A DNA stretch of 64,000 bases from Panagrolaimus kolymaensis (GCA_028622995.1 JAJQJQ010000005.1:5580001-5644000); one strand, 5' to 3'; positions 24,898 to 36,664 are shown, numbered from the stretch's first letter. Translations and numbers: made by a program. Notes: generated by a model not told the origin, from the sequence alone.

Positions 24898-25352
24898 TCA
24901 ACCCTGTAAGCCAACCGTCATTTTCGACGGTTACCACCGTCTTTTGACGGTTTTGACCGTCAATTTTTTTTTTCCAAAAACTCAAGATTATTGATAAATA
25001 AGCTATGGAGATTATTGCTGCTCTATTTTTTATAGTTGAAACCTATTTCAGAGCCTGACGGTCTCCACCGTCAACTGACGGTCGCCACCGTCAAGAGACG
25101 GTTGAAACCGACGATGCGCATTTTAGTTATGAATTTTTTTTTAAGGTTTCAAAATGATTTTTAACATTGAAAAAATATTATAAAAGCTAATTTCAAGCAA
25201 TGATTAACGAGTTTTTTCCAATTCAATTCATTATTAATATCAAAAATGCACAAAAAATGTGAAATACATGTAAATTTTTTTTCTGTTTTTGTTTATTATT
25301 TTATTTTTATTTTTTTAATGCAAGATTATTTTGAACATATAAAAATGAAATA
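24898..25352 (+). repeat. Left terminal inverted repeat of the hAT element (455 bp)
   Basis: Base-by-base comparison with the reverse complement of 28455-28909 shows matching through GAAATA at 25347-25352; the next base differs (T versus C), followed by AAA in both. The repeat holds the two phased ACCGTC arrays and, further in, long T-rich tracts. It ends about 440 bp upstream of the transposase ATG and probably includes the promoter. Confidence 0.92.
24914..25102 (+). promoter_or_regulatory. Phased ACCGTC/GACGGT arrays, left TIR (putative transposase-binding platform)
   Basis: Ten exact copies of the hexamer lie in two groups of five. Group one starts at 24914, 24926, 24936, 24946 and 24956; group two at 25057, 25067, 25077, 25087 and 25097. 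Orientation alternates within each group. Spacing is 10 bp except for the first 12-bp step. Subterminal short repeats are known transposase-binding sites in plant hAT elements such as Ac; binding here is inferred. The alternating order also lets each group fold into hairpins. Confidence 0.8.
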
Positions 25353-25792
25353 TAAACGACCGAAAAATTACGCCACTTTCCTTATGCCACATGTTTACTT
25401 CTATATAAATATCATCAAAATGTCGAAGGATCTTTAAAAGGTTTTTTTTTCTTTTAAAAAGTTTTCAAGGAAAATAATAAATAAGACGAAAAACAAAAAT
25501 GTTTATCCACATCCTTTTTTTGTGCAAAAGAAAAGTCGCCGACAAAATAAAACACCAAATATTTTTCGATATTTTTCTTTCTAGAATGAAAATCAACATA
25601 AGATAAAATTTCTTAAAAGTTGTAAACAACCTTCGAAAAGGGCATCGACATATGACAGCATGACTTTTTATAAATTTTGTTCGAAATAGCATATAACGAT
25701 TGTTTATAAAAGCCAAAAAAGCCATTTTTTGATTTTTTATATTTAGTAATTCTTGGTAAATGAATTTTGCTTTAAAATTGTGGTAAACTAAA

Positions 25793-28296
25793 ATGAGCCT
25801 TACTCCTGGGAGCCGAAATAAAGTTTACGAAGGTAAACTTACATCGATCGATAGAAATGAAATTTTGCAAGCGCTTCGTAATGGAATCCTTGAACTCGGA
25901 GAAAAAATATATGCTGGATGTCAAAAAATTGTTTATAAGGAAACAAAGGAAGAAGCCGCGGTAACGTGTGTTAAATGCAAGTATATTTTTGCCGCAACTA
26001 TTACCAGTCGTCAAACTTTATAGTAAGTCGCATACATTAAAAAGGGCTTGGTTCAATCGTTTTAGCGCCAACTTTTTTTAATACTTTTTTTTGAGTTCAT
26101 TACTGTCTTATTGTTATTTATTTTTTTACGTTTTTTTTAAAAGGCTCTACATATAAAAATTAGATTAAACTTTTTTATAATTTGGCATTTATTAATCTAA
26201 ACTCATAAAATGAATATGTATTAAAAAAAAGTGGGTGAAAAATGAACTATAGCTTAAATTTTTATAACAAATTTTTTAAAGCTCGCATGAAAAAAATGTA
26301 CACCAAAATCAAAATCAAGAAGATGTTGAACCGCCAGCTCATTTAAAGTTAAAACTAACAGAGTTATTATCTTTTATGGTTGCAACTGACGTTGTCCCAT
26401 TTTCCACAGTTGAACATAATGGGCTTAAAAACTTGATGGAAAGCATATATCGCGAAGGGTAAACAATCCAATATTTTACTAAAATTTTAAATTTTTTTTT
26501 GCAGTTTTGATTATGGTATTTCTTGTGCACGTAACAAAGTGATCCCTGCTAACGATCCATCAATTTTGGGCTTTATTCCTTCCAGGCAAACTGTTAAAAA
26601 TTATTGCAAAGCTTTTGTCAAAACAATGGAACCCCAATTTTCAAAGCATATCCTTGATCATGTTAAAAAATTTGGAGCTGCATTGACGCTTGACTTCGGT
26701 ACCAAAGGTTCTCAGTATTTTGTAGTTACAATCCATTTTACTACAGAAGATTGGTAAATATTCTTCTTTTATTCTTTAACATAAATTATTGATTTTTGAA
26801 TTGTAGGCAAATTGAAAATTGGATTTTGGATTTTCATGAATTTTCTGCCGAAACCACAGAAAGTCATGAAGTCTTGGATGACTTAACTCAGACTTTAGAA
26901 AAACATGGCATTACTTTGGAACTTTTAAAGAATAATATTGTAATTACGAGTGATCAGGGAAGTAATATCGTAAGAGCATTGAATGAATACACTCGTTTGA
27001 ATGATACTTGCCATTTGTTGAACTTACTCAGCAAAAGGGCCGTATGCCCATATAAAAATAACTACTTGCCAGCAGAATTTCAATTAGATGTTACTACTCG
27101 TGAAAGATTAACATTAATTGAAAAAAAATTGGATATGTCAATGAAAATAATCAAGGGAGTGAAGTAAGCCATCATAAAAGCTATTTAATATTTATTTATT
27201 TTTGTTATTTTAGCTCTCGACCTTGGTTAAAAAACAAAATATCAAAAGCTGGTGGCTCTTTATTCAAATTCACTGAAACCCGCTGGTTGTCCCGTTTCCG
27301 CTCAATAGAAAGCTTAACCAAATTAAATCAACAACAAATGGATTTAATTAATACTAAACTTTATAGCTATTCTGCTAATGGTCGATATGTTTATCGAGAA
27401 GCACTTCAAGAATATCGTTCAACCTTGCCTCTTTTAAAATCATATACAGAATTGTTAGAACCGATTAAAGACGCAGTTACTCTTTTCCAAGTATGTCTTT
27501 TACTTACTTCCCTATGTTCATTCTGAATTTTTCATATAACTAAAATTTTAGTCTGAAACTTCTCCAACAATAAACAAAGTCTATATTGAATATTATCGTT
27601 TAAGACAATTTTTTGTCGACCAAATTGAAGATGATAATGCTGATCGAAAAGCGATGGCCCAAGCTGCTTTGAAAGTCGTTGATTATCAATTAACATTATT
27701 TGCAAAATCTGACTACTATATTTTGGGTTTGCTGCTCGATCCACTAAACAAAGATAAGATTCTTGAAATTCCACAAATTTCTATCCCTTCGGTAAACTAT
27801 ATTATAATAAATTTTGATAGGAATAATAAATGTTTTACAGGCCATAGAAACTTTAAAGAAATGGGTTCATAAAGTTAGCAATGATGAATCGGTAGAAGAT
27901 CCATATGCAGCGGCTCCTCCTTCCCCTTTTACTCAGCATCGACAAACAATTGTAACTTATCCAACCGATGTTGAGGTTGAGAACTACCTTGACTTGAGAT
28001 CAAACAGCATTGTTTACAATTATGCCGACGCAATTGAATTTTGGAAAGCAAACGCTAAAGTATTTCCTCATATTGCTATCCTAGCTAGAAAAGTTCTGTG
28101 CATCACAAGCAGTGCCGCAAGCGAAAGGGTTTTTTCTTTATTGGGAAGGACCGCGACGAAGTTACGTGGATCTTTATCACCAGAAACTGTGAGTATGTTG
28201 ATAAAGATGAAGAATATGGAAAAATTTAAAAAAAAGTATGCTCCTTTTTTGCCTGTTATAATTGAAGAAGAAGAACCTGAAGTTATGGACGTTTAA
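25793..28296 (+). CDS. hAT transposase with N-terminal BED zinc finger
   Basis: Seven exons join in phase: 25793-26022, 26282-26458, 26505-26753, 26807-27163, 27214-27490, 27552-27791 and 27841-28296, giving 661 residues. A BED finger (CVKCKYIFAA ... LYSHEKNVH; C-x2-C, H-x4-H) spans about residues 60-85. The RNase-H-like core shows LTLDFGTKGSQYFVVTIHF (first Asp), NIVITSDQGSNIVRAL (second Asp), DTCHLLNLL, and the FTETRWLSRFRSI motif typical of hAT. The C-terminus has the dimerisation motif SSAASERVFSLLGR followed by KLRGSLSPETV. Exon 1 holds the ATG; upstream is the left TIR. No stop or frameshift is seen, so the protein may be active. The acidic tail IIEEEEPEVMDV is unremarkable. Confidence 0.92.
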
Positions 28297-28454
28297 ACAT
28301 TGTTATAATTATTTTCTAATGGTTTTTTAAGTTAAACTTTCTCCAAACTCTTAAATTTTTTAAATATTTCTCATACATACATATTTATAATAACAATTTT
28401 TTGTTTTTTAATGATGGTAAAACAATATTATAATCTAAAAATAATATATATTTG

Positions 28455-28909
28455 TATTTCATTTTTATATGTTCAAAATAATCTTGCATTAAAAAAATAA
28501 AAATAAAATAATAAACAAAAACAGAAAAAAAATTTACATGTATTTCACATTTTTTGTGCATTTTTGATATTAATAATGAATTGAATTGGAAAAAACTCGT
28601 TAATCATTGCTTGAAATTAGCTTTTATAATATTTTTTCAATGTTAAAAATCATTTTGAAACCTTAAAAAAAAATTCATAACTAAAATGCGCATCGTCGGT
28701 TTCAACCGTCTCTTGACGGTGGCGACCGTCAGTTGACGGTGGAGACCGTCAGGCTCTGAAATAGGTTTCAACTATAAAAAATAGAGCAGCAATAATCTCC
28801 ATAGCTTATTTATCAATAATCTTGAGTTTTTGGAAAAAAAAAATTGACGGTCAAAACCGTCAAAAGACGGTGGTAACCGTCGAAAATGACGGTTGGCTTA
28901 CAGGGTTGA
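28455..28909 (-). repeat. Right terminal inverted repeat of the hAT element (455 bp)
   Basis: This is the inverted copy of 24898-25352 and begins about 160 bp after the transposase stop codon. It carries the same two arrays of ACCGTC/GACGGT in mirror image (28705-28750 and 28846-28893). Confidence 0.92.
28705..28893 (-). promoter_or_regulatory. Phased ACCGTC/GACGGT arrays, right TIR
   Basis: This is the mirror image of the left arrays, with five alternating hexamers at 28705-28750 and five at 28846-28893 at the same pitch. It lies downstream of the transposase gene, so a role in end recognition rather than only in transcription is likely. Confidence 0.8.
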
Positions 28910-31658
28910 CAACAATACATAAATGAATGAAGAAGGATTCAAATGTGTCTATGTTGGTTGCGCGTTCATTTTTTTCTATTCCTCCATATTTTTTTTTTTG
29001 ATGAAAAAGAGTAGTTTTTTTCGTTCATTTTTCTTTTCTTTACCAAAATGAGCTGTCAAAAGAAAATGTGTTGTTTCAAAAAGTCCAAAACATATTTCTG
29101 TCTCTCTTTCATTTTCTTTATTTTCCCATTCTAAAAATATAATATCGACCTTTCAAAATACACAAAAGCTTCAAATCAAAGTCTTTAAAAGAAGTATGGG
29201 AAAGTTTTTTTTGGGACGAAGAGAACGGAAGATAATAGTTTGGCTCAGGATGTGGCTAGCCGCCTATTTTTTTTTTTGTTATGTTTTCATAAAGTCTGGA
29301 AGAATAAGAGAACATTCATCATATAGTTTCAGAAAGTCTTTGGCTTTTTGGCATTTCTAATTTTATTTTTTCATTTCTGCCAAATTTAGAAATCCACGAA
29401 ACTGTTTAAGATAGACTCAAAAAATGAAATAGAGAAAATTGGCCGATTTATTCGAGTTTCATTCTGTGATCTTTTTTAGATCATAAAAGCCTTGAAATGG
29501 ATTGCACCTGTTGTTGTTGGCAATGTTCCATTCATAAACATGACAAATTTTCTTCCACATAATTCTCCTAAATTACCTCTGATTTTCATTTTAAACCTTT
29601 ATTTCAACCATTCACTTCAGTCAAATTTTCAAACAACAAAAGAATGTTTCTTTCAAAAAAAGCAATCTTTAAAGGAAAAAACTAAAAAAGCTCTTCCTTT
29701 TTTTCTTTTATCTTTTTGCTGCTGCCAAAAATGGAACACAGAAGTGCTTCTTCCATTCTTCCAAATTGAACACTTCTTTTTCTATTTTAGTTCCTCAATT
29801 TTTATTTATTCCTCCAAGGAATATTTTTCCCCCTTTTTTTCTTCGTAAACAAAATTTTTAAAACCAAAACTTTATTTTTTTTCTGCTAATTTTTTAAACC
29901 GGAAAAATATAAAAGCAACTGTTTTCCTCCCCAAACATTTTCCATCTTCTTAAGTATCAAAAGAGAAAAAGTTTTTTTACCTTTATTTCCCCCTCTTTTT
30001 TTCTTTTTCTTCTGATACACACATATTATTTGTTCGCTTTTTCTTTCCCCTCTCCTCTTTGATTCATTCGGAACAAATAAAACGCGTGAGTATTGAAAAT
30101 ATTTTCTTCTTCTCTTTTTTTTTCGTTTATAACTCAAAAACGGAAGAAAGGGAGAAAAGAAAAAATAAAGCGCGTTAATGCTAAAGTTTGTAAGTGCGTC
30201 TCTCCTCCGTTCTTGAGCGTAAAAAAAGCTTTTGTCGTCGTCGTTTCGATTCTCAAAGGCGCAAAAAAAGAGTAAGAAGATGGAGAAAAAAGAAATGGAA
30301 ATAAAGAAAGGAAGTATAAAACAACAAAACAAGGGCTAGCTTGGTTGGTTAGCGTAGTTCTTAAAAATATATATATACACAGTTTAAGTGTCTTGCGTGT
30401 TTCTTCTTCCTCTCCTCGATAGTAGCATCTCATATAATTTACATTTCAAAGCTGCTAAGAAAAAAAATTAATATTTTACTTCTTGGGTTTTTTTTGAACA
30501 TGATCCTTTTCTCTGCCACAGTTAACTCTAAAAAAATATAATAATGAGTTTTTTGTAAATTAATTCTAAACACAAAATAAAGAAAAAAATTTCTGCACCA
30601 ATTACAATTATTTATTTTTGTTTCAAAAAAATTGGATATAATTAGAGAGGAGAGAAATCCATTTTGTTTTTACCATTCAAAAAAGAGGTTATTTGTTTCC
30701 ACTAAAATAAACTTTTTTTTGCAATTTTTATTTTTTTTTATTTCTGGGTGGTGCACAGGTTTTAATTGCGAAAAAAACGAATGAAAGAACGAAAGTTGCA
30801 ATAAAGAAAAAAATCAAAACAGCCAGATAAAGGTGAGGCTTGCCCCTACCTACCTCTGCCACCAGACTATCGCGTTTCACCATCCCACAGCTCTTCTTCT
30901 CATATGTATTGTTTGTTCAATGAAAAAAACCTAACAAATATTTTTTCATTTTTTACTTTTTGAGTTTAGTCTTGTTTTAAAAAATCTCAAGTTATGAGAT
31001 TCTTATCAAATTTTTAAAAGTTTTTTATGAACAGTTTACTCTAATCAAAAAACAATTTAATGAACTTTTAAATTTCATAAGGTTATTATTTTAAAAACGT
31101 GTCATCCAAAAATAACAGATCGCAACTTTTTTTTATGAGAGTACTGTTCAAAAAAAGTTGAACAACACACTTGTTTTTGTTCTTTTTTCTTCTATCAAAA
31201 ACTATTTTATAGATTCTCACAGCGACTGTGACAGGCGACCTCTTTTTTCGGTTGCTTTTATTTTTCAATCAACCAATGATTCTAAATATTCAAGTTCTAA
31301 AAGAGTTACCATTTACTAATTTTTAGTATAATTCTTAATAAATAAATAGAAAATATGCGTATTTTATTTAATATTTACTTTTTTATTCCATCCAATGTTT
31401 GATTAAACTTTCGCGTTTTTATTACGTAAACTTTTATCGGTAAAAGATGAAATATAAAAGATTTTTATGTTAAAAATAAAACCACAACACATAATATTTT
31501 CAATATTTTTGCAGGTATATTTATTTTCATATTATTACAAATGTAAACTGCTGGTCTGTGTTCTATTGCTTCTTGCATCTTTAAGTCCATATATTAATCC
31601 TTAAGAACACGGATTAAATTCTTTTTATTTTTTAAACACTGCCATCAACGGAAAAAAC
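28910..31658. other. 2.7-kb gene-free stretch upstream of the DNAJC14-like gene
   Basis: This is T/A-rich, with long pyrimidine and purine runs (notably 29900-30340). A G+C-richer patch at 30830-30900 might be promoter or a 5' UTR exon. An exon-like segment at 29480-29570 follows a good acceptor but cannot be chained to other exons. I support no gene here. Confidence 0.4.
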
Positions 31659-34478
31659 ATGGACGAGCAATTGGCGTATGACGAATGCGAAGACGAAAAA
31701 TTTTTAATTGGTAATCTTCTTGCTGATGATGATAATTATAGTCCAATTAAAGGTAACTAACTAGCTATCAAAACTTTGCAATTAAGATTTATAAATATTT
31801 ATTTGCAGAAGTTCGAAACGTTCATCAGAGATCGACAACAACAACCACCACCACAGCTCCACCCAATCCATTTTATTCATCATCAAATTTACCTTGGTCT
31901 GAAACATATTATCCGTCCACATTTGATGTCAATGATTGGAACTTAATTCCAAATACTCAAAATAGCTTTGATTGGAGTATAAAACCACCACCATCATCCC
32001 ATTCAAGTTCACAACACCAACAACCATTAAATAATTATTCAGAAAGTAGTGAAAACTTTCGTTATAATCCATTGTCATTAAGCCTTTACTCAAATCATGT
32101 TCAATCACCTCCAACAAAACCCACAGCAACGGTTTTACCCTTTCAAACCATTGATCATTCTAATGTAAGTGTAGAGATTTTTTTACTGATACTAAACTCC
32201 TAAATTTTAGAAAAACGATGAAGCTCATTCACCAATTTCGGATGAACGAGTCTCAGATAGTGGCACCATCTCGCCTGATACTCGTTCAAAAATTATCAAA
32301 TGGAAAAAAGTCGATCTTGCTTCAATTGATAATAACCAAAAGCAAGAAATATTTATTCGTCAAAATAGCGAAAATGTTCAACAAAACGGAAAGAGTTATT
32401 CATCCGTTGCCCAAGGCCACCAACAACAACAACAGCACAAGAGATTAGGTGCAGCTTCATCCGTTCCTCTTTCAAAAACCAGTAATCAAAAGAATTCGAA
32501 TGTTAATAACAAAAAAGGAGCCAACAATCGTGCTACTCGACCAACAACCATCGAAGGCAGTATTCCTTCAAAACCATCCAAGATTGTTGGATTGAATCCC
32601 ATCATTACTAATATACCTCGAACTTCTGGTTAGTTTTTTTTCTCAAAAGGCTATTTAAATATATAAAAACATATTATAGAAATTCAAAAAACTCCAGTTC
32701 AAACTCCCGTTATTACAACACCCACGACTGCTCCAGATTTTCAAAAAATTAAACGAAAAAAGAAAGGCAAATCAAATTCTAAAAAAATTGATGCAAAGCA
32801 ATCGGATGAACAAAAAGCTGGAAGCCGATACTTGGCTTTGGTTCAATCTGATTTTACCAGTAATAATTTAACTACATTTTTTTTGAAATTAGAATATATG
32901 AAAATAATTTTAGATGGCAATGATTTCTTACTTGAAAATGGCCCAAGCGATGATGAAGATGACGATTTTGATGAAAGCGAATATCAGCGTCAAGAGGAGG
33001 AAGAAAAGGAACAAATTCGGCAACAAGCTCGCCAACAATTTGCTAATGAAAAAGTATCGGAAGAAGAAGCAAATGAAAAAATGAAAAAGCTTGAAAATGA
33101 AATTCGTGCAATTTTTGAAAAACGTAAAAATGCAAAACAACAACGTATTTCATCTCAACGTCATCGACGTCGTAAAAATGGATATCAACTTATGATTCCC
33201 ACAATTTTGGGATCAGTTACTTCCATTCTTGGTTCAGCTATTTATCAATCATTCATATTTTTCATTAATTTGGTTGCAAATGTTTTGGTTCTTTCATACC
33301 ATGCATTTACCGATTCCATCAAAAGATTATTTTGTAATTTGTATCAATTTATTTCATCATTCTTTATTAGTACCATTGGCGCTGTTTTTAAAAGTGTCCG
33401 AGACTTTGTTGAACAAATTAAAAAATGTGGAGCAATTGAATGCCAAATTGGTTTGCTTTCGAATGCTCCAAATCCATTATATTGTGAGGATGTGTTGGAA
33501 CGACTTTATGATTGCTCCAACGCGGATGCATTCTCTATATTAGGTTTAACTAAAAATTCAAACCTTGATGAAATACATATTTCATTTCAAAAAACTATTT
33601 CAATTATAAATCCTGTTAAAAAGCGTAATGTTGGATCCGAGGATGCGTATCGCCTTCTTGAAGCCGCTTATGAATTAATTTGCACTGATGATAGGAAAAA
33701 AGCATATTTAGAAGAATTGGAACAATTACCTGTGAGTTTTTATTTTAACGACTGTAAAAATTCATTTTTTTTAAATATTTTTCTCTTTCAGCAAACATAT
33801 TCTTTACAAGTTCGTTTGGATGAATTTAAAATTTTAATTAATACCAAAGGCGCTGTAATGCATTGTGAATGTGGAGAGAATCATCCAATCACACGAATCT
33901 CAAATTATGAAGGCCGATATTGTGTTAAATGCAATCAATCTCATCAAGTTAAAAATGGTGATTTGTGGGTTGATAAAAAATACTTTGGATGGCTTCTTAC
34001 ATATTATGCCGTATTAAATAACACCATTTATGATGTTACGGAATGGGGAAATTGTGTTGCAAATTGTTTAAAACGACCCAAACCTAATCCCCATATGATT
34101 ACTCATCGACTTTATAATGCCAGTGCAAATGCAGCTGTCACAAATGGAACAGAAAAACATCGATGGTAATTACTTTTACTTTCTTTAAAAGAAATAATTA
34201 ACCCATCTTTTTTTAGCTCAAATCGCATCGATTCTGATCGAGTTTCTTCTCGTTCATCGATTGTTCTTTCAAAAGAAACCCTTCCATGGAAATATGTTTG
34301 TTGTTGCAGCCTCCTCGTATGTCCACCAAATGAATCCGTTATTGCCCGCGATATTCCATGTTGTTTTGGAGGAATTTTTATTGCCATTAATACCACTGCT
34401 GCACCCATTACTGCTGCCGAAAAATTAACTGACAATGAAAGAGCTCGAAAAGCTGGACGTCGTAGAAAATATCGATGA
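31659..34478 (+). CDS. DNAJC14-like J-domain membrane protein with degenerate HPD motif
   Basis: Six exons join in phase: 31659-31752, 31809-32164, 32211-32628, 32680-33731, 33792-34165 and 34217-34478, giving 851 residues. Intron 5 is 60 nt and stop-free. The N-terminal half is disordered (Ser/Pro/Gln-rich, HQQQQQHKR). A charged coiled-coil-like stretch (EEEEKEQIRQQARQ) precedes two or three hydrophobic segments (about 485-550; IPTILGSVTSILGSAIYQS and following), as in the ER protein DNAJC14. The J-like domain begins DAFSILGLTKNSNLDEI. The Jiv90 zinc-binding domain follows with MHCECG and YCVKCNQSH cysteine pairs, then YFGWLLTYYAVLNNTIYDVT. The J-domain HPD triad reads NPV (residues 600-602), so Hsp70 stimulation is doubtful. 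Human DNAJC14 acts in ER export of receptors; that role here is inferred. AATAAA occurs at 34524. Confidence 0.88.
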
Positions 34479-35060
34479 ATGCACTTTCGAGCTCTATTCA
34501 TCATTTTTTATATTTCATTTTTAAATAAACTTAGAGTCTAGCAATTTAGGCCTAAAGTATTTTTTTATTGTTAAACCTTTATTATAAGCTTTATATTATA
34601 AGAAAAAATCTCCTTTACAATTTCATTATGAAAAATCATTATGCGATATGTTTGTTCCATTCAGAGCACACTAAACAAAGGAAAGAAGACTCGTTTTTTC
34701 TTTTGCAAAATGAATGAATGATACTGACTAAGCATTCATTGATTTCAATCTTCAAAGTTACAATTTTATTCCATTATAAATAGCAAAATTAGCCCTTATT
34801 CGTTGAGATAAAGTTAATGAATACAAGGACTGATCCATAGCAAGATGTAAAACAAAGTTCTTTCAAAAAACATTTATACTATAAATAATGTAAACCCGCG
34901 ATAAAAAATATGTATAAAAACAAGGCGGAAAATATGGATTACAAAAAAAAGTTAATAGGATACAACAGCGAAAAATAAATGGACATTTTTGTTGATTATT
35001 TGAAGAGTAAGATTGAAATGAAGGAGGTTGTGGAAAATGAAAGACAGGAGCACTTGTACG
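34479..35060. other. 3' flank between convergent genes
   Basis: This holds the 3' UTRs of the DNAJC14-like gene (polyadenylation word AATAAA at 34524-34529) and of the minus-strand DEP gene. Nothing else is recognised. Confidence 0.5.
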
Positions 35061-36226
35061 TTAGAATTTGCGAAATGAAGAATAAAGTCGATTCTTTGAA
35101 TTTGTAAAAAACGATGCAGATGATGTATTATTTCCAGATGAATGTTGAAAGACATTTTCAGATTGAGCGAAACATGAATCAGCATCTAATGATGTTTGAC
35201 TTCGACGAATTGGTGATGGAGATCTGAAAAAGGAAGCAGCATAAAAGTAAGAAAGAGATAAATAAGGAAAAACGTACCGAATTAATGGATTCAAAGTCGA
35301 TTCAGAAGTTTTGTTGATTTCGTATTCAATTCTTATTGCATTAAATCGAAATATTGTGATATTGTTATCAATGAATTCTAAATCCTTTTGAGTTCGAACA
35401 TTTTAGATGAAGCCTAATCTCATAAATTTCTCGAGAAGCCGAAAGCATGTTATTCGAGAAATATTCTTTCCAATGCATAGCTTTGGTAGTACAATAAGCA
35501 AAAAATCAACCGCTTCACGACCAGAAATTGAATTATAATGTGGCACACTAAAAAAAGTAAATTATTAAGTTACATATTTATATATAAAACAGAACAAAAA
35601 TACCCTTTCAGTTGCAAAAGTTTTTTGACCAGAAGAAAATAACGAAGATGTCGAAGCTTGACTTGGAGAAAAAACATTTGATTTATTCATAATTTGATTC
35701 GTTCATATTCCTACAGAAGATCCAACATTTCGAAAAATACCCAATCAAAAATAATCAGCAAAAATTCAAAAAATTATCTCGCAATTGTATCCCATAAGCT
35801 CTAGCCACGTAAGTCAAAATGTAAGGTGATAGATTATTTAAAGTAAATTGATCTTTTCAGAAGAAAAGTAAAAGATTTTTTCTAAGTGAGATTAATGAGA
35901 AACTTAAAATAGGATAAAAGAAACCCTCTTTTGTCATTCGTTTCGGTTTAAAGAAAGCAATATAAACCATGAAAGCATTAAAAAGAAAGAAAAAAAACAC
36001 TCACCCATCAAGCCGAGCTACTTGATTTCCATTATGATTTGGTGGCGCACGTGGAAGAGTAACTACAAAAGAAAAAAGATAAGTAAATGGCATCAAAAAG
36101 AAAAAATAACTTACAGTAAGGTGTAATAAATCTTCGTGTAATGTAAGCATCGGGATAATACCACATCATGTAGAGTGGGAAGAAGAATATGAGAACAAGT
36201 AAATAAAACCACGAAGGGATAGCCAT
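35061..36226 (-). CDS. TM-segment plus DEP-domain protein, interrupted by an in-frame TAA
   Basis: Four exons join in phase: 36115-36226, 36005-36062, 35278-35547 and 35061-35223. The first encodes one hydrophobic segment (FYLLVLIFFFPLYMMWYY). The third encodes a DEP-like domain, ISGREAVDFLLIVLP then CFRLLEKFMRLGFI. The frame hits TAA at 35403-35405, then continues as NVRTQKDLEFIDNNITIFRF, which looks like the missing last third of the same DEP domain, and on to a serine-rich tail (SPSPIRRSQTSLDAD) and a normal TAA. Without the stop the product would be about 200 residues. DEP domains attach signalling proteins to membranes and GPCRs. A T-rich acceptor (36246-36250) lies about 20 nt upstream of the ATG. 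It could be the 3' end of the same gene as 36665-37301; TM plus C-terminal DEP recalls GPR155, but this is not established. Confidence 0.55.
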
Positions 36227-36664
36227 CTTTAATTCTTCGGGTTAAACTAAAAAATGGAATAAAGCGAAATGCAAAAAAGGATATGCAAAAAAATAAAATA
36301 AACACGTTTCAAAAAATAAATTTCACATAAAATCGTATACATTTTTTTAATTTTTCATACACTCAAAAATATGGTGAAGAGTAAAGAACGCAAAAAAAAA
36401 AAACGAAAGATAATTTTGCGAAGGAGGTGAAAGCTAAAAGCGAGAGAAGAATGCAAAGTTTATTTGCCATAGAATCAAAGAAAAAAAAAACCAACTATCA
36501 AAAATTTTTTTAACGAATATGAACAATGAAGAAAGTTACTTTCTTCAAAAATTAGTTAAAGAATATAAAATCGGACATTTTAAAAGGCGTCGTAAGTTGT
36601 CACCGCATACAAACTGCCTTTTGATCAAACTTTCAACAATGTCCAAATTAAAAAAAAATCTTAC
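36227..36664. other. Intergenic DNA or long intron between the four-TM and DEP exons
   Basis: This 438-bp A/T-rich stretch has no conserved exon. It runs from a donor GTAAGA at 36659-36664 to an acceptor TTTTTTAG at 36246. If spliced directly, the next codons are V then TAA, so either the four-TM protein ends there or an exon is missed. Confidence 0.45.

Larger units (their letters stand above)
24898..28909 (+). mobile_element. Complete hAT-superfamily DNA transposon, 4,012 bp
   Basis: Inverted repeats of 455 bp at each end enclose a single transposase gene with all domains and no disabling mutation. The termini read TCAACCCTGTAAGCC inward from both sides. The transposase is hAT type (BED finger, DDE/RNase-H motifs, C-terminal dimerisation motif). 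The two TIRs are almost identical over their whole length, which argues for recent insertion or gene conversion. No 8-bp target-site duplication is present at the boundaries (left flank ACTTTTAA, right flank CAACAATA). The copy may therefore have lost its original flanks by recombination, or the true ends differ by a few bases. It could be autonomous. Confidence 0.92.

Noticed and set aside
24914..25102. Regularly spaced short repeats as a CRISPR array
   Set aside because: The units are 6 bp with 4-bp gaps, alternate in orientation, lie in transposon TIRs and are in a eukaryotic genome.
29480..29580. Exon of an arrestin-domain-like protein (KALKWIAPVVVGNVP)
   Set aside because: It follows a fair acceptor but there is no suitable donor and no other exon of such a gene nearby.
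32928..33143. Minus-strand phenylalanine-rich frame
   Set aside because: It is the antisense shadow of the charged coiled-coil of the DNAJC14-like gene.
35604..35690. Alternative first exon (MNKSNVFSPSQAS) of the DEP gene
   Set aside because: It ends at a GT but in phase 0, which forces a stop in the DEP exon; exon 36005-36062 has the right phase instead.
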